This document shows, in pieces, positions 55,164-63,334 of a stretch of DNA of 64,000 nt (positions are counted from its first letter, which is position 1; every line of letters begins with the position of its first letter). The notes under the pieces are model-generated. The model was not told the origin of the DNA, did no database searches, and saw only the letters and a list, made by a program, of their open reading frames with translations. The translations under genes were made by a program, and so were the position numbers. The stretch is taken from positions 992,001 through 1,056,000 of the forward strand of contig NZ_CP034464.1 in the NCBI RefSeq assembly GCF_003955735.1, read 5' to 3'. The stretch comes from Undibacterium parvum (GTDB taxonomy: Bacteria; Pseudomonadota; Gammaproteobacteria; Burkholderiales; Burkholderiaceae_D).

Positions 55164-56309
55164 ATGCATTTTCTCATTTCTAGCCGCAACAAAAAAGCAT
55201 CGTTCACGCGCAGCTGCAAAAAACTTTTGCTCACGATTTTGATCACACTTGCAGCCGGCAATCAAGCACTAGCGCAAGAAGAAAAAGTGTTAAATGTGGC
55301 GAACTGGTCGGATTACATAGGTGAAAATACGATTAAAGATTTTGAGAAAGAAACCGGGATCAAAGTACGTTACGATCTATTTGATAGCAATGAAGTCTTG
55401 CATGCCAAACTAGTGGCTGGGAAAACCGGTTACGACATCGTGGTGCCTTCGTCAAACTGGGCGCAAATACAGATAGAAGGCGGTCTGTTTCGCCAACTGG
55501 ATAAAAGCAAGATACCGAATTTATCCAATCTTGATCCGGTACTGAATGCACAAATCGGTAAAATCGATCCGAATAATAAACACCTGGTCATCTGGCTATG
55601 GGGTTTTGACACGCTCGGTATCAACGAAGAAAAGGTCAAGGCGGCACTAGGCAATTTACCTATGCCTGAAAATGCCTGGGATCTCGTGTTCGATCCTAAA
55701 TACATTTCAAAACTGAAGTCCTGCGGTGTGTCACTACTCGATGCCGCCTCCGAAGTACTGCCACCAGCCCTGCAATATCTGGGCAAATCGCCCTACTCTA
55801 AAGTCAATTCTGATTACCAGGATGCAGCCCGCTTATTACAGTCTATCCGGCCCTACGTGACCATGTTTAGCTCGTCCGGTTACATCAATGAATTAGCCAA
55901 CGGCTCACTGTGTCTGTCGATGGGCTGGTCGGGCGACATCAATATCGCACGCCAGCGCGCTATTGATGCCAAAAATGGCAATCATATCGTGACCCTGATC
56001 CCCAAAAAAGATCCCACACTATTTTTCGACACAATGGCAGTTCCGGCCGATGCACCGCATCCGAATAATGCAATGGCCTGGATCAATTTCATTTTACGTC
56101 CAGAAATTCATGCCCAGATCACGAATAAAGTCTTGTATGCCAATCCCAATGCGGCTGCCTATAAATTCGTCAGGAAAGACATCGCTGACAACAAAACTGT
56201 GTATCTCAGTCGCGAGGATATGCAAAAAATGATACCGCCTGAAATGGTCAATTCAGATATCCGTCGCACCATGACACGCATCTATACCAAATTCAAAACT
56301 GGTATCTGA
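55164..56309 (+). CDS. PotF/PotD-type periplasmic polyamine-binding protein
   Basis: A 381-residue substrate-binding protein of spermidine/putrescine ABC transporters. After a signal peptide (to about QALA-QEE) it starts LNVANWSDYIGENTIKDFE, a clear PotF/SpuD match, and keeps YDIVVPSSNW and CLSMGWSGDINIA. The ligand pocket residues for putrescine-like compounds are probably present, but I cannot verify specificity. No permease or ATPase gene is adjacent; either a distant PotGHI partner is used or it has a sensory role. Sits between the amidohydrolase and the barrel protein. Confidence 0.9.
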   Translation: MHFLISSRNKKASFTRSCKKLLLTILITLAAGNQALAQEEKVLNVANWSDYIGENTIKDFEKETGIKVRYDLFDSNEVLHAKLVAGKTGYDIVVPSSNWAQIQIEGGLFRQLDKSKIPNLSNLDPVLNAQIGKIDPNNKHLVIWLWGFDTLGINEEKVKAALGNLPMPENAWDLVFDPKYISKLKSCGVSLLDAASEVLPPALQYLGKSPYSKVNSDYQDAARLLQSIRPYVTMFSSSGYINELANGSLCLSMGWSGDINIARQRAIDAKNGNHIVTLIPKKDPTLFFDTMAVPADAPHPNNAMAWINFILRPEIHAQITNKVLYANPNAAAYKFVRKDIADNKTVYLSREDMQKMIPPEMVNSDIRRTMTRIYTKFKTGI

Positions 56310-56431
56310 TACGGATAAGAGGACAGGCCGCGTCTGTCGCCGAAACGGCGACACCGGCTGCGCGCTAGCATTTGCCGCGTCCAACAAAACACGTAAAAAA
56401 TATAAACACGTCACCCTTTGAAGGAAGATTC

Positions 56432-57910
56432 ATGTACACCGTAAAAAAACTCGTGATCTGTATGGCCATCGCTAGCGCCTTCCCGGCCGCCTGCATGGCG
56501 CAAGCTGCACCTTCGCAAAAAAGTGAAATCGAGGCATTAAAAAAACAGGTCAAAGAACTGCAGGCCATGATGCAGAAAATCACGCTGCAAAATAGCCAAA
56601 GCAGTGCACTGGCGGCGGAGACCAGCGCCCAGGTCTTGTCTATCGTGGAATCGAGCAAACAGGCAATACAGGCAATACAGGCAGATAAATCAAATGTAGT
56701 CGACGTGACTGAATTCAATCGTATCCGCGTCAAAACCGAGGCGATGGACGAAGCCATAGAAGCCAACGGCTTCCGAGCCTTAAAAATTTCCGGCTATATC
56801 GATCCGACGTACGTCTACAACCGCAATGGCAAAACGTCGAGTTTTGTGTTTTTCAATAACAATAGTTCGATTAATGGTTCCAATGAGAGTTTTGGCTACG
56901 ACAACAGCTCCTTCGGCAGCGGCATGTTTAATATGGAAAAAGAACTCGATGGCGGCACCAAATTCAAACTCACTTTAATGCCAAGTAAAAGCTCAGCTTC
57001 ATCGAATAATTTTGGCAATCTGGTACACGAAGCATCCGTATCTATCCCCTTGTACGAACCAGCTACTCGCCTGATCGCTGGTCAGCTCCCAGATTGGACC
57101 GGATATGAAGCGATCCCCGCGCCACAAAATAAACTCATCACCCACAATCTCTTGTTTGACTTTTCAGCAGCCAGTTTTTATACCGGTGCTGGCGTCGACC
57201 TGCTACGCGGTGCATGGGACAGCAAAATCATGATAGGCAATATGAACCGCGCCCGTGTGGATGTCGCCAAACAGCAAATGCCCGGCGTGTTTTATCGGGT
57301 CGACTATACCCAAGACGAATTTAGCAGTTTCGGCTTTTCCGGCATCCATAGCGGCTTTGATGACAAGCTAGATAGCGGCCGCCTGGATCTGGTCGAAATC
57401 GATGGCAGCCTGACCCGCGGTGACTGGAACTTCCAAGCGCAGCTCAGTTACGGCCGACAAAGTGCCACGCCGACCAACGCCTACTTAAATGAACGCCAGC
57501 ACTGGTACGGTCTGTCTAGCCTAGCCTCATACAAAGTAAGCCCCCGCCTGGATGCGACCGCGCGCTTCGACTATATCAATAATGCCCGACACGGCGGCGG
57601 CCTGTTCGGTTCAACTTTCGGCGGTGTCTGCAAAGACAGCACCGGAGCGGACGCCAGCTGTCCGGACGGCCGCAACGGTTTTGGCTCGAACATGAGCTAC
57701 GACGGCAGCAATTGGATAGTCAGTAACCCAGATAGAGGCAGCAATCGCTCCGCCTTATCGCTGGGCTTGAGCTATGCATTATTGACAGGCGTCAGTATCA
57801 AGGGCGAGTACCGATTTGATCATTCCAACGCGCATGTATTCAAAACTGCAGACGAACAATACACTCAGAGTAATCATCTATTCGCGCTCTCTACGGTCAT
57901 CAGTTTTTAA
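56432..57910 (+). CDS. Outer-membrane beta-barrel protein, DUF3138-like
   Basis: A 492-residue porin-like protein. The ATG at 56432 follows GAAGGAAG and gives a signal peptide to about CMA-QAA; an upstream frame start at 56372 is rejected. A coiled coil (SEIEALKKQVKELQAMMQKI and on) precedes a long barrel of alternating aromatic and Gly/Ser strands that ends in VISF, the usual terminal Phe. It resembles the DUF3138 family, which I recall from Burkholderiales. Its place after an amidohydrolase and a PotF-like protein suggests that it admits their substrate. Confidence 0.78.
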   Translation: MYTVKKLVICMAIASAFPAACMAQAAPSQKSEIEALKKQVKELQAMMQKITLQNSQSSALAAETSAQVLSIVESSKQAIQAIQADKSNVVDVTEFNRIRVKTEAMDEAIEANGFRALKISGYIDPTYVYNRNGKTSSFVFFNNNSSINGSNESFGYDNSSFGSGMFNMEKELDGGTKFKLTLMPSKSSASSNNFGNLVHEASVSIPLYEPATRLIAGQLPDWTGYEAIPAPQNKLITHNLLFDFSAASFYTGAGVDLLRGAWDSKIMIGNMNRARVDVAKQQMPGVFYRVDYTQDEFSSFGFSGIHSGFDDKLDSGRLDLVEIDGSLTRGDWNFQAQLSYGRQSATPTNAYLNERQHWYGLSSLASYKVSPRLDATARFDYINNARHGGGLFGSTFGGVCKDSTGADASCPDGRNGFGSNMSYDGSNWIVSNPDRGSNRSALSLGLSYALLTGVSIKGEYRFDHSNAHVFKTADEQYTQSNHLFALSTVISF

Positions 57911-57922
57911 TCTAAAAAGCTC

Positions 57923-57963
57923 AGGCTGAAAATTCGCCTCGTCGTCCGAGGCAGTTTCAGCCT
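57923..57963 (+). terminator. Stem-loop after the barrel gene
   Basis: AGGCTGAAA / TTTCAGCCT (57923-57931, 57955-57963) with inner GCCTCG / CGAGGC, 12 bases after the stop codon. There is no T tract after it. Confidence 0.5.
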
Positions 57964-58371
57964 AACTGGTTGGAGCGCACTTGCCATTGTAGATTTCATC
58001 TGGGCGCTTCAAAAAATTCCTCAAGCTAGAAGTCGCGTTAGACGCAAACCGGAACAATATGTCGGTACGGCGAAATTTGGTAATGACGCGATGAGCCCGG
58101 GCTTGTTTAAAAAAAACATCCCCTGCCGCACCGCTTATTTTGTGCTTTCCAACTCTAAACATGCGCCGGATCAGAGCAATGTTTTAAGAAATTCGCACCG
58201 CGCTGTATCGGCAGTCGCTACGCCTGCACTATCTAGAATTGGGGCAAGCATCGAAACCTATACATTCGGCGCCGGGTTACCAGAAACCTGGTTCATAGAG
58301 ATAACAGTTTTTGTTTTAATCACAAACCTTGCTCAACGAATTAATATATCGTAAAATCTGCCCACCATTTC
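57964..58371. other. Intergenic stretch without a supported gene
   Basis: A minus-strand frame of 66 codons (57962-58162) and a plus-strand frame of 87 (58091-58354) exist but neither has a ribosome site or a recognisable domain. The stretch before 58372 should contain the promoter for the riboswitch and glyA; I see no strong -35/-10 pair. Confidence 0.4.
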
Positions 58372-58518
58372 GTCTCACGTAACTGGCGCAAAGACTCAAA
58401 TTTTAATCGCTAGGTAAAATTTGCAGTCCATGATGGAGTTCCATCGGGAAGCGTGAGATTTGCAGGCTCGTAGTAGTACTGGTATTAACAAACGCGAGTC
58501 TGACCGTGCGCCTGGGTA
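58372..58518 (+). promoter_or_regulatory. ZTP riboswitch (pfl motif) upstream of glyA
   Basis: Conserved parts of the ZTP/ZMP aptamer are present in order: TCTCACG (58373-58379) pairing with CGTGAGA (58452-58458) as P1; AACTGGCG (58381-58388); a short P2 GATGG/CCATC; CGGGAAGCG; then after a variable linker CGCCTGGG (58509-58516), whose CGCC pairs with GGCG as the pseudoknot. The family is known to control glyA and other one-carbon genes by sensing the alarmone ZTP when 10-formyl-THF is low. Confidence 0.9.
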
Positions 58519-58549
58519 AGCCTGATGGTATTTCGATTGAGGCTACCCA
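58513..58549 (+). promoter_or_regulatory. Candidate expression-platform hairpin of the ZTP riboswitch
   Basis: TGGGTAaGCC (58513-58522) pairs with GGCTACCCA (58541-58549). Its left arm reuses TGGG of the conserved aptamer 3' part, so hairpin and ligand-bound pseudoknot compete. No T tract follows, so control may act through translation or Rho. Confidence 0.45.
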
Positions 58550-58612
58550 CATTTCATGTATTAATCTCAATCTACACAATCATTCACGAGTTACTTTATC
58601 AACAGGAAAACC

Positions 58613-59863
58613 ATGTTTGCTAAGAACCATACCCTCGCCAATATCGATCCAGAAATTTTTGCGACGATACAAAAAGAAAACCTGCGCCAGCAAGAACACA
58701 TAGAATTAATCGCTTCTGAGAACTACACTTCGCCTGCCGTAATGGAAGCGCAAGGCTCGCAACTGACCAATAAATATGCCGAAGGTTATCCAGGCAAGCG
58801 TTACTACGGTGGCTGTGAACACGTAGACGTGGTCGAGCAACTGGCGATCGACAGACTCAAGCAATTGTTTGGTGCTAACTTCGCCAATGTGCAGCCTAAT
58901 TCCGGCTCGCAAGCTAATCAGGGCGTGTTTTTCGCGCTGTTGACTCCAGGCGACACCATCATGGGTATGTCGCTGGCAGAAGGCGGGCACTTGACGCACG
59001 GTATGCACCTCAATATGTCTGGTAAATGGTTTAACGTTGTGTCTTACGGTCTGAACGCACAAGAAGACATCGATTACGATGCCATGGAAAAATTGGCGCG
59101 CGAAACTAAGCCTAAGATGATCATCGCTGGCGCTTCTGCTTTCGCATTGCGGATTGATTTCGAACGTTTTGCAAAAATCGCTAAAGAAGTCGGCGCTTAT
59201 TTCATGGTGGATATGGCGCATTACGCGGGTCTGATCGCGGCTGGCGTCTACCCTAACCCAGTACCGTTCGCCGATGTGGTGACTTCAACTACCCATAAGA
59301 GTTTACGCGGCCCACGTGGCGGCATCATCTTGTGCAATGACGAAGCCATCTCTAAGAAAATCAACTCGGCGATTTTCCCTGGTATCCAGGGCGGCCCATT
59401 GATGCATGTGATCGCTGGTAAAGCAGTGGCATTCAAAGAAGCCCTGAGCCCAGAATTTAAGGCTTACCAAGAGCAAGTCATCAAGAACGCCGCAGCATTG
59501 GCAACGACCTTGACTGAGCGCGGCCTGCGTATCGTTTCTGGTCGTACCGAATCACACGTGATGCTGGTCGATCTGCGTCCAAAAGGTTTGACTGGTAAAG
59601 AAGCCGAAGCCATCCTCGGTTCTGCCCACATGACTTGCAACAAAAACGGTATCCCTAACGATCCAGAAAAACCATTCGTCACGTCCGGTATTCGTCTGGG
59701 TAGCCCTGCCATGACTACCCGTGGTTTTAAAGAAGCCGAAGCGATTAAAGTCGGTAATTTATTGGCCGACGTTTTGGATAATCCGCACGATGCTGCGACC
59801 ATAGAACGCGTCAAAGCCGAGGTTAAAAAATTGACCGACGCCCACCCGGTCTACGCTGCTTAA
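58613..59863 (+). CDS. glyA: Serine hydroxymethyltransferase
   Basis: A 416-residue PLP enzyme that interconverts serine and glycine and supplies 5,10-methylene-THF. The PLP lysine is in [16 protein letters not shown]; the start ([25 protein letters not shown]) and [14 protein letters not shown] are signatures. Full length. The ATG follows ACAGGAAAACC. It is preceded by a ZTP riboswitch, which should raise expression when folate-dependent purine synthesis stalls. A strong terminator ends the transcript before nrdR. Confidence 0.98.
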   Translation: MFAKNHTLANIDPEIFATIQKENLRQQEHIELIASENYTSPAVMEAQGSQLTNKYAEGYPGKRYYGGCEHVDVVEQLAIDRLKQLFGANFANVQPNSGSQANQGVFFALLTPGDTIMGMSLAEGGHLTHGMHLNMSGKWFNVVSYGLNAQEDIDYDAMEKLARETKPKMIIAGASAFALRIDFERFAKIAKEVGAYFMVDMAHYAGLIAAGVYPNPVPFADVVTSTTHKSLRGPRGGIILCNDEAISKKINSAIFPGIQGGPLMHVIAGKAVAFKEALSPEFKAYQEQVIKNAAALATTLTERGLRIVSGRTESHVMLVDLRPKGLTGKEAEAILGSAHMTCNKNGIPNDPEKPFVTSGIRLGSPAMTTRGFKEAEAIKVGNLLADVLDNPHDAATIERVKAEVKKLTDAHPVYAA

Positions 59864-59875
59864 GTTAGCCATGCA

Positions 59876-59906
59876 AACGCCACCTGAGTCAGGTGGCGTT
59901 TTTTTA
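59876..59906 (+). terminator. glyA terminator
   Basis: AACGCCACCTG-agt-CAGGTGGCGTT followed by seven T. Perfect 11-bp stem. Confidence 0.95.
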
Positions 59907-59931
59907 TAAGCTTAGGAAATTTTAGATAAAT

Positions 59932-60011
59932 ATACTCCCCATAGTATATTTTTAATCCCCGCGCAGAATATGCGCGCTAGCCCAGATTGCATAGAGTAAT
60001 CTGGGGAGTAT
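59932..60011 (+). repeat. Repeat family C, copy 5
   Basis: Ends ATACTCCCC and GGGGAGTAT, central GCGC-agaatat-GCGC hairpin, 80 bp, perfect 9-bp terminal inverted repeats flanked by TA. Lies between the glyA terminator and nrdR and may overlap the nrdR promoter. Confidence 0.87.
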
Positions 60012-60064
60012 ATTAAAATAGCCGTTCGATATCGCTCCAGTATCCCCTCTTCGGAAGCAACGCC

Positions 60065-60517
60065 ATGAAATGCCCTTACTGCCATCACGACGAAACCCAG
60101 GTCATCGACACCCGCGTCCCGGAAGATGGCAATACCATACGCCGGCGCCGCCGTTGTGCGCATTGCGACAAGCGTTTTACCACCTACGAGCGAGTCGAGT
60201 TGACGATGCCGTCTATCGTCAAAAAGAACGGCAGCAGAACCGAGTTTGAACCCGCCAAACTACGCGCCAGTCTGATGCTGGCACTCAGAAAGCGCCCGGT
60301 ATCGGCCGAAGCAGTCGACACCGCGATTCAGCGCATAGAAGAAAAACTGTTAGCCAGCGGTGAACGCGAAGTCATCTCTGGTCACTTGGGTGAGTTGGTC
60401 ATGCGGGAATTAAAACGCCTGGATAAAATCGCCTACATCCGCTTTGCATCGGTGTACAAGAGCTTTGAAGATGTGTCGGAGTTTGTTGAAGCAATACAAG
60501 AGGCGAAAAAAACCTAA
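60065..60517 (+). CDS. nrdR: Transcriptional repressor NrdR
   Basis: A 150-residue repressor of ribonucleotide reductase genes. N-terminal zinc ribbon [17 protein letters not shown] with the second pair in [13 protein letters not shown], then an ATP-cone domain ([16 protein letters not shown]) that senses ATP/dATP. Downstream of glyA as in many betaproteobacteria. A bidirectional terminator follows at 60633. Confidence 0.98.
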   Translation: MKCPYCHHDETQVIDTRVPEDGNTIRRRRRCAHCDKRFTTYERVELTMPSIVKKNGSRTEFEPAKLRASLMLALRKRPVSAEAVDTAIQRIEEKLLASGEREVISGHLGELVMRELKRLDKIAYIRFASVYKSFEDVSEFVEAIQEAKKT

Positions 60518-60632
60518 GTTAGCAATTGATCGGCAAAACGAAAATTATTCTTTCTGGTTTATACAACAAAGTATCCTAGCTAAGGAAGCTATCAAGCAGC
60601 AGCAAGCTAAGGCTTACAGATATCAGCATAAA

Positions 60633-60674
60633 AAAATGCCCTCATTTCTTAGGAAATGAGGGCATTTTATTTTT
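60633..60674. terminator. Bidirectional terminator after nrdR
   Basis: AAAATGCCCTCATTTC-ttag-GAAATGAGGGCATTTT, 16-bp perfect stem, then ATTTTTA. Runs of A before and T after make it usable in both directions. Confidence 0.92.
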
Positions 60675-60816
60675 ACCGACGACCTGCCGTTGTCGGGGTC
60701 CGCGCCCCAGTTTGCGACATTATCAAAGTACCACAACGATCGCTAGCCTGTGCCGTGCTCGGTATCACTTGCAAGACAAATTTGTGGCAGTCGGTCCGCC
60801 TGCCTGATAACTCAGA
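60673..60816 (-). pseudogene. C-terminal remnant of a PilE-like type IV pilin
   Basis: On the minus strand 47 codons between stop codons read through CHKFVLQVIPSTAQASDRC, GTLIMSQTGARTPTTAG and RR before TAA. The segment ASDRCGTLIMSQTGARTP matches the C-terminal disulfide region of PilE pilins, whose usual end is Gly-Cys-Trp; here it is Gly-Arg-Arg, each one point change away, so the disulfide partner is lost. No start codon, no N-terminal pilin helix and an in-frame stop upstream mark it as a remnant. It faces away from the minor-pilin operon. Confidence 0.55.
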
Positions 60817-60979
60817 TTATATTTTATTCGACTACCGACCACAGCTTTCGGCGCCACGCTAGAGAATAAGCCCCCCCACCGCCAACATAGCTAATGCCAT
60901 TCAGTTAAGACTGGGCCGCATTACTGATTAGCGGTGGCTTTGACAAGATGGGCGGTTACGCAAATTAAATTCAGTCGCC

Positions 60980-60985
60980 TATAAT
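60980..60985 (+). promoter_or_regulatory. Candidate -10 of the pilV operon
   Basis: TATAAT, 31 bases before the pilV ATG, with only a weak TTACGC (60956-60961) at -35. A better TTGACA (60940-60945) is too far upstream for it. Confidence 0.4.
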
Positions 60986-61016
60986 TTAAGCACAAAGAAT
61001 ATTCCCATGAGGCATC

Positions 61017-61589
61017 ATGAATTTGCACAATAAAGGTTTTTCGCTGATAGAAGTACTGATTGCTGTCTTCGTATTAGCATTGGGTATCATTGGCGCTGCG
61101 GGCTTGCAACTCACTGCCATTCGAACTTCACAGCAAAGTAGTTTTCAGTCTATCAGCGTGCAGTTAGCCAACGAGTTAGCGGATAAGATGCGCTCAAATG
61201 ATGCGCTCATGAAGTTAGCCGATGGCGCTAACCCTTTCTTGAAAATCGACTATAAATCAGCAACCGATCCCACCCCTACTGTCGCCAAACTTTGCTATAC
61301 AAGCACGGCTAACTGCACCGCTTCCGATATCGCAAACGCAGATATTTACGAATGGTTGATACGGGTGAAAGATTCCTTGCCGGGTGGCCGAGTACTGGTC
61401 TGCCGCGACTCAGCTCCTTATGTCAGTGCGAATCGCGCCCTGACCTGGGCATGCACAGCGGATGCGGATGCCGGTCTTACCGTCAAAATTGGCTGGAGGA
61501 GCAAAAATCCGGATGGTACGTTTAACGATGATGCTAGTGGCGTGGCGCCACCAAGCGTTGCGATCACAGTTGAGTCTTACGTCAAATGA
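61017..61589 (+). CDS. pilV: Type IV pilus minor pilin PilV
   Basis: A 190-residue prepilin. The leader MNLHNKG is followed by FSLIEVLIAVFVLALGIIG, the processed N-terminal helix with Glu5, and QLTAIRTSQQSSFQSIS. PilV is a minor pilin that joins PilW, PilX and PilY1 at the pilus tip. The TGA overlaps the pilW ATG. First gene of the minor-pilin operon; no fimT/fimU gene precedes it, which is unusual. Confidence 0.93.
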   Translation: MNLHNKGFSLIEVLIAVFVLALGIIGAAGLQLTAIRTSQQSSFQSISVQLANELADKMRSNDALMKLADGANPFLKIDYKSATDPTPTVAKLCYTSTANCTASDIANADIYEWLIRVKDSLPGGRVLVCRDSAPYVSANRALTWACTADADAGLTVKIGWRSKNPDGTFNDDASGVAPPSVAITVESYVK

Positions 61590-62635
61590 TTATGCCTACC
61601 ACACACTCATCAAATCAAACGAGTCTGCTTACTCCAAAGAAACAAAGCGGTCTGACTTTGATTGAACTCATGATCTCAATCACGCTTGGGCTACTGGTTG
61701 TGCTGGCAGCAACCGCCATGGTTGTTTCCACAAAAGGCCTGTTCATATCGCAAACAGATGGCAATGAAACCCAAGATTCTGCGCGTTTTGCGCTAGACAA
61801 TATCTCACGTTCTTTGCATCAAGTGGGTTATGTCAATTATGACTTTACGAATTCACCGCAAATCACACCAGACATCGCCAGCGCCGATCTCGCGGGTCTG
61901 GATGCAAATAGTATCTCTGCCACCAGCGCTGACATCTCTACGCCGCTCAATAGTTCAGTTAATTTCAGCGATGTGTTAGCGGTGCGATTTTATGGTTCTG
62001 GCAATACCGGCAATGGCGACGGAACAATGTCGAATTGTGCGGGTTTTTCAGTGCCTGCTCCCGTATCTGCCAGTACTGCAGATACAGATAGGGGTTGGAG
62101 TATTTATTATGTCGCCAATGATGCCAATAATGAACCTGGGCTATATTGCAAATACTACAGTTCAACGAGTGGTAAATGGGCTGCAGACGCCATCGTCAGC
62201 GGTGTAGAGTCATTTCAGGTTTTGTATGGTTTGGATACCAGTAGCCCTACCGATGGACTTGCCAACAAATATCTGACTGCGGCCGATATCAATAGCCTAG
62301 ACAGTGGATTGACTTTGGTTGGAACAACCGCAGCCGAAAAAGCGAAAGATTTGAATAGAAAAACATTCTGGAAAAAAATATTGCTTGTGAAAGTAGCGAT
62401 CTTGGTGCGCGGCAAAGAAAATGCCAGGACCGATGCGACGACCTCAACATACAACTTATTCGGATCAGCTTATGCAACGGCAAATAGCAGCAATGACAAA
62501 GGAACGACCATTAGCGAAGTCAACTTAGCTGCTGACACCCGAAATCGCATCCGAAAAGTCTATTCCGTCACGATTCAATTACGGAATAATTGCATGGTTG
62601 ATCCTGTACATGGCATCTGCCTACCTCCTAATTAA
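61586..62635 (+). CDS. pilW: Type IV pilus minor pilin PilW
   Basis: A 349-residue prepilin-like protein. The prepilin segment is KKQSGLTLIELMISITLGLLV with Glu5 after the cleavage site, followed by a long soluble domain (about 300 residues) with LCVDP-like CMVDPVHGICLP cysteines at the end. PilW is needed for pilus assembly and PilY1 presentation. Overlaps pilV by 4 bases; pilX follows after 8 bases. Confidence 0.92.
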   Translation: MIMPTTHSSNQTSLLTPKKQSGLTLIELMISITLGLLVVLAATAMVVSTKGLFISQTDGNETQDSARFALDNISRSLHQVGYVNYDFTNSPQITPDIASADLAGLDANSISATSADISTPLNSSVNFSDVLAVRFYGSGNTGNGDGTMSNCAGFSVPAPVSASTADTDRGWSIYYVANDANNEPGLYCKYYSSTSGKWAADAIVSGVESFQVLYGLDTSSPTDGLANKYLTAADINSLDSGLTLVGTTAAEKAKDLNRKTFWKKILLVKVAILVRGKENARTDATTSTYNLFGSAYATANSSNDKGTTISEVNLAADTRNRIRKVYSVTIQLRNNCMVDPVHGICLPPN

Positions 62636-62643
62636 ACTTTATC

Positions 62644-63291
62644 ATGCGCATTCATCTCAAAATCAAGGCTAACCTGGCAAACGAGTCAAGGTACAAAATT
62701 AACAAGCAATCAGGTGCTTCCTTAATCGTTTCCTTAATCATGCTCATCGTCGTGCTCGTACTCAGCATCTCAGTGGCGACCATGTCATTACAAAATGAGA
62801 AATCATCCCGTAGTGATCGTGATCGGCAAGTTGCCTTAAACGCTGCCGAAGCTGCACTTAAGGACGCAGAATCAGACATAGACCCGCAAAACACGCCCGC
62901 TGGCACTAGAAAAACATTTTTCGACGCAACATCAAATCTCTATTTTGAAACTGGTTGCGCCTCTGGCGATAGCAATCCCTATCAGGGCATGTGCCTCCCT
63001 ACCGTGGTCGGTATTCCAGTTTGGCAAAGCGTCGATTTAGCCGACAGTGGCTCAAGCTCCAAATCGGTGGCATTTGGCAAATTCACGGGCCAAACCATGA
63101 CCACAGGAAAAAGTTCATTCCCAGCCAAATTGCCACGTTACATTATCGAAGTCATACCCGATATTGATCCTGGGAAAGAAGCGACCGAACAAACTAAATA
63201 TATATATCGAATAACCGTAGTCGGTTTTGGTGCCAACGAGCAAACACAAGTTGTCTTGCAGAGCTATTACCGAAAATCAGTATCGTCTTAA
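62644..63291 (+). CDS. pilX: Type IV pilus minor pilin PilX
   Basis: A 215-residue PilX-type prepilin. The N-terminal helix is INKQSGASLIVSLIMLIVVLVL, with the PilX-like G-A-S-L-I instead of the usual F-T-L-I-E, so it lacks Glu5, as do other PilX/GspK-related proteins. The second conserved part is RQVALNAAEAALKDAESDI. Part of the pilV-W-X-Y1 operon; pilY1 starts 43 bases later. Confidence 0.9.
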   Translation: MRIHLKIKANLANESRYKINKQSGASLIVSLIMLIVVLVLSISVATMSLQNEKSSRSDRDRQVALNAAEAALKDAESDIDPQNTPAGTRKTFFDATSNLYFETGCASGDSNPYQGMCLPTVVGIPVWQSVDLADSGSSSKSVAFGKFTGQTMTTGKSSFPAKLPRYIIEVIPDIDPGKEATEQTKYIYRITVVGFGANEQTQVVLQSYYRKSVSS

Positions 63292-63334
63292 TTTTGTTAT
63301 GAGAGTGATATTTATCACTCTACGGAGAACCATT

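Noticed and set aside
57962..58354. Two short frames on opposite strands downstream of the barrel gene
   Set aside because: They overlap each other in part, have no ribosome site and no recognisable domain; their composition looks like non-coding DNA.
60656..60862. Plus-strand 68-codon frame after nrdR
   Set aside because: It starts inside the nrdR terminator hairpin and lies opposite the more convincing pilin-like remnant.
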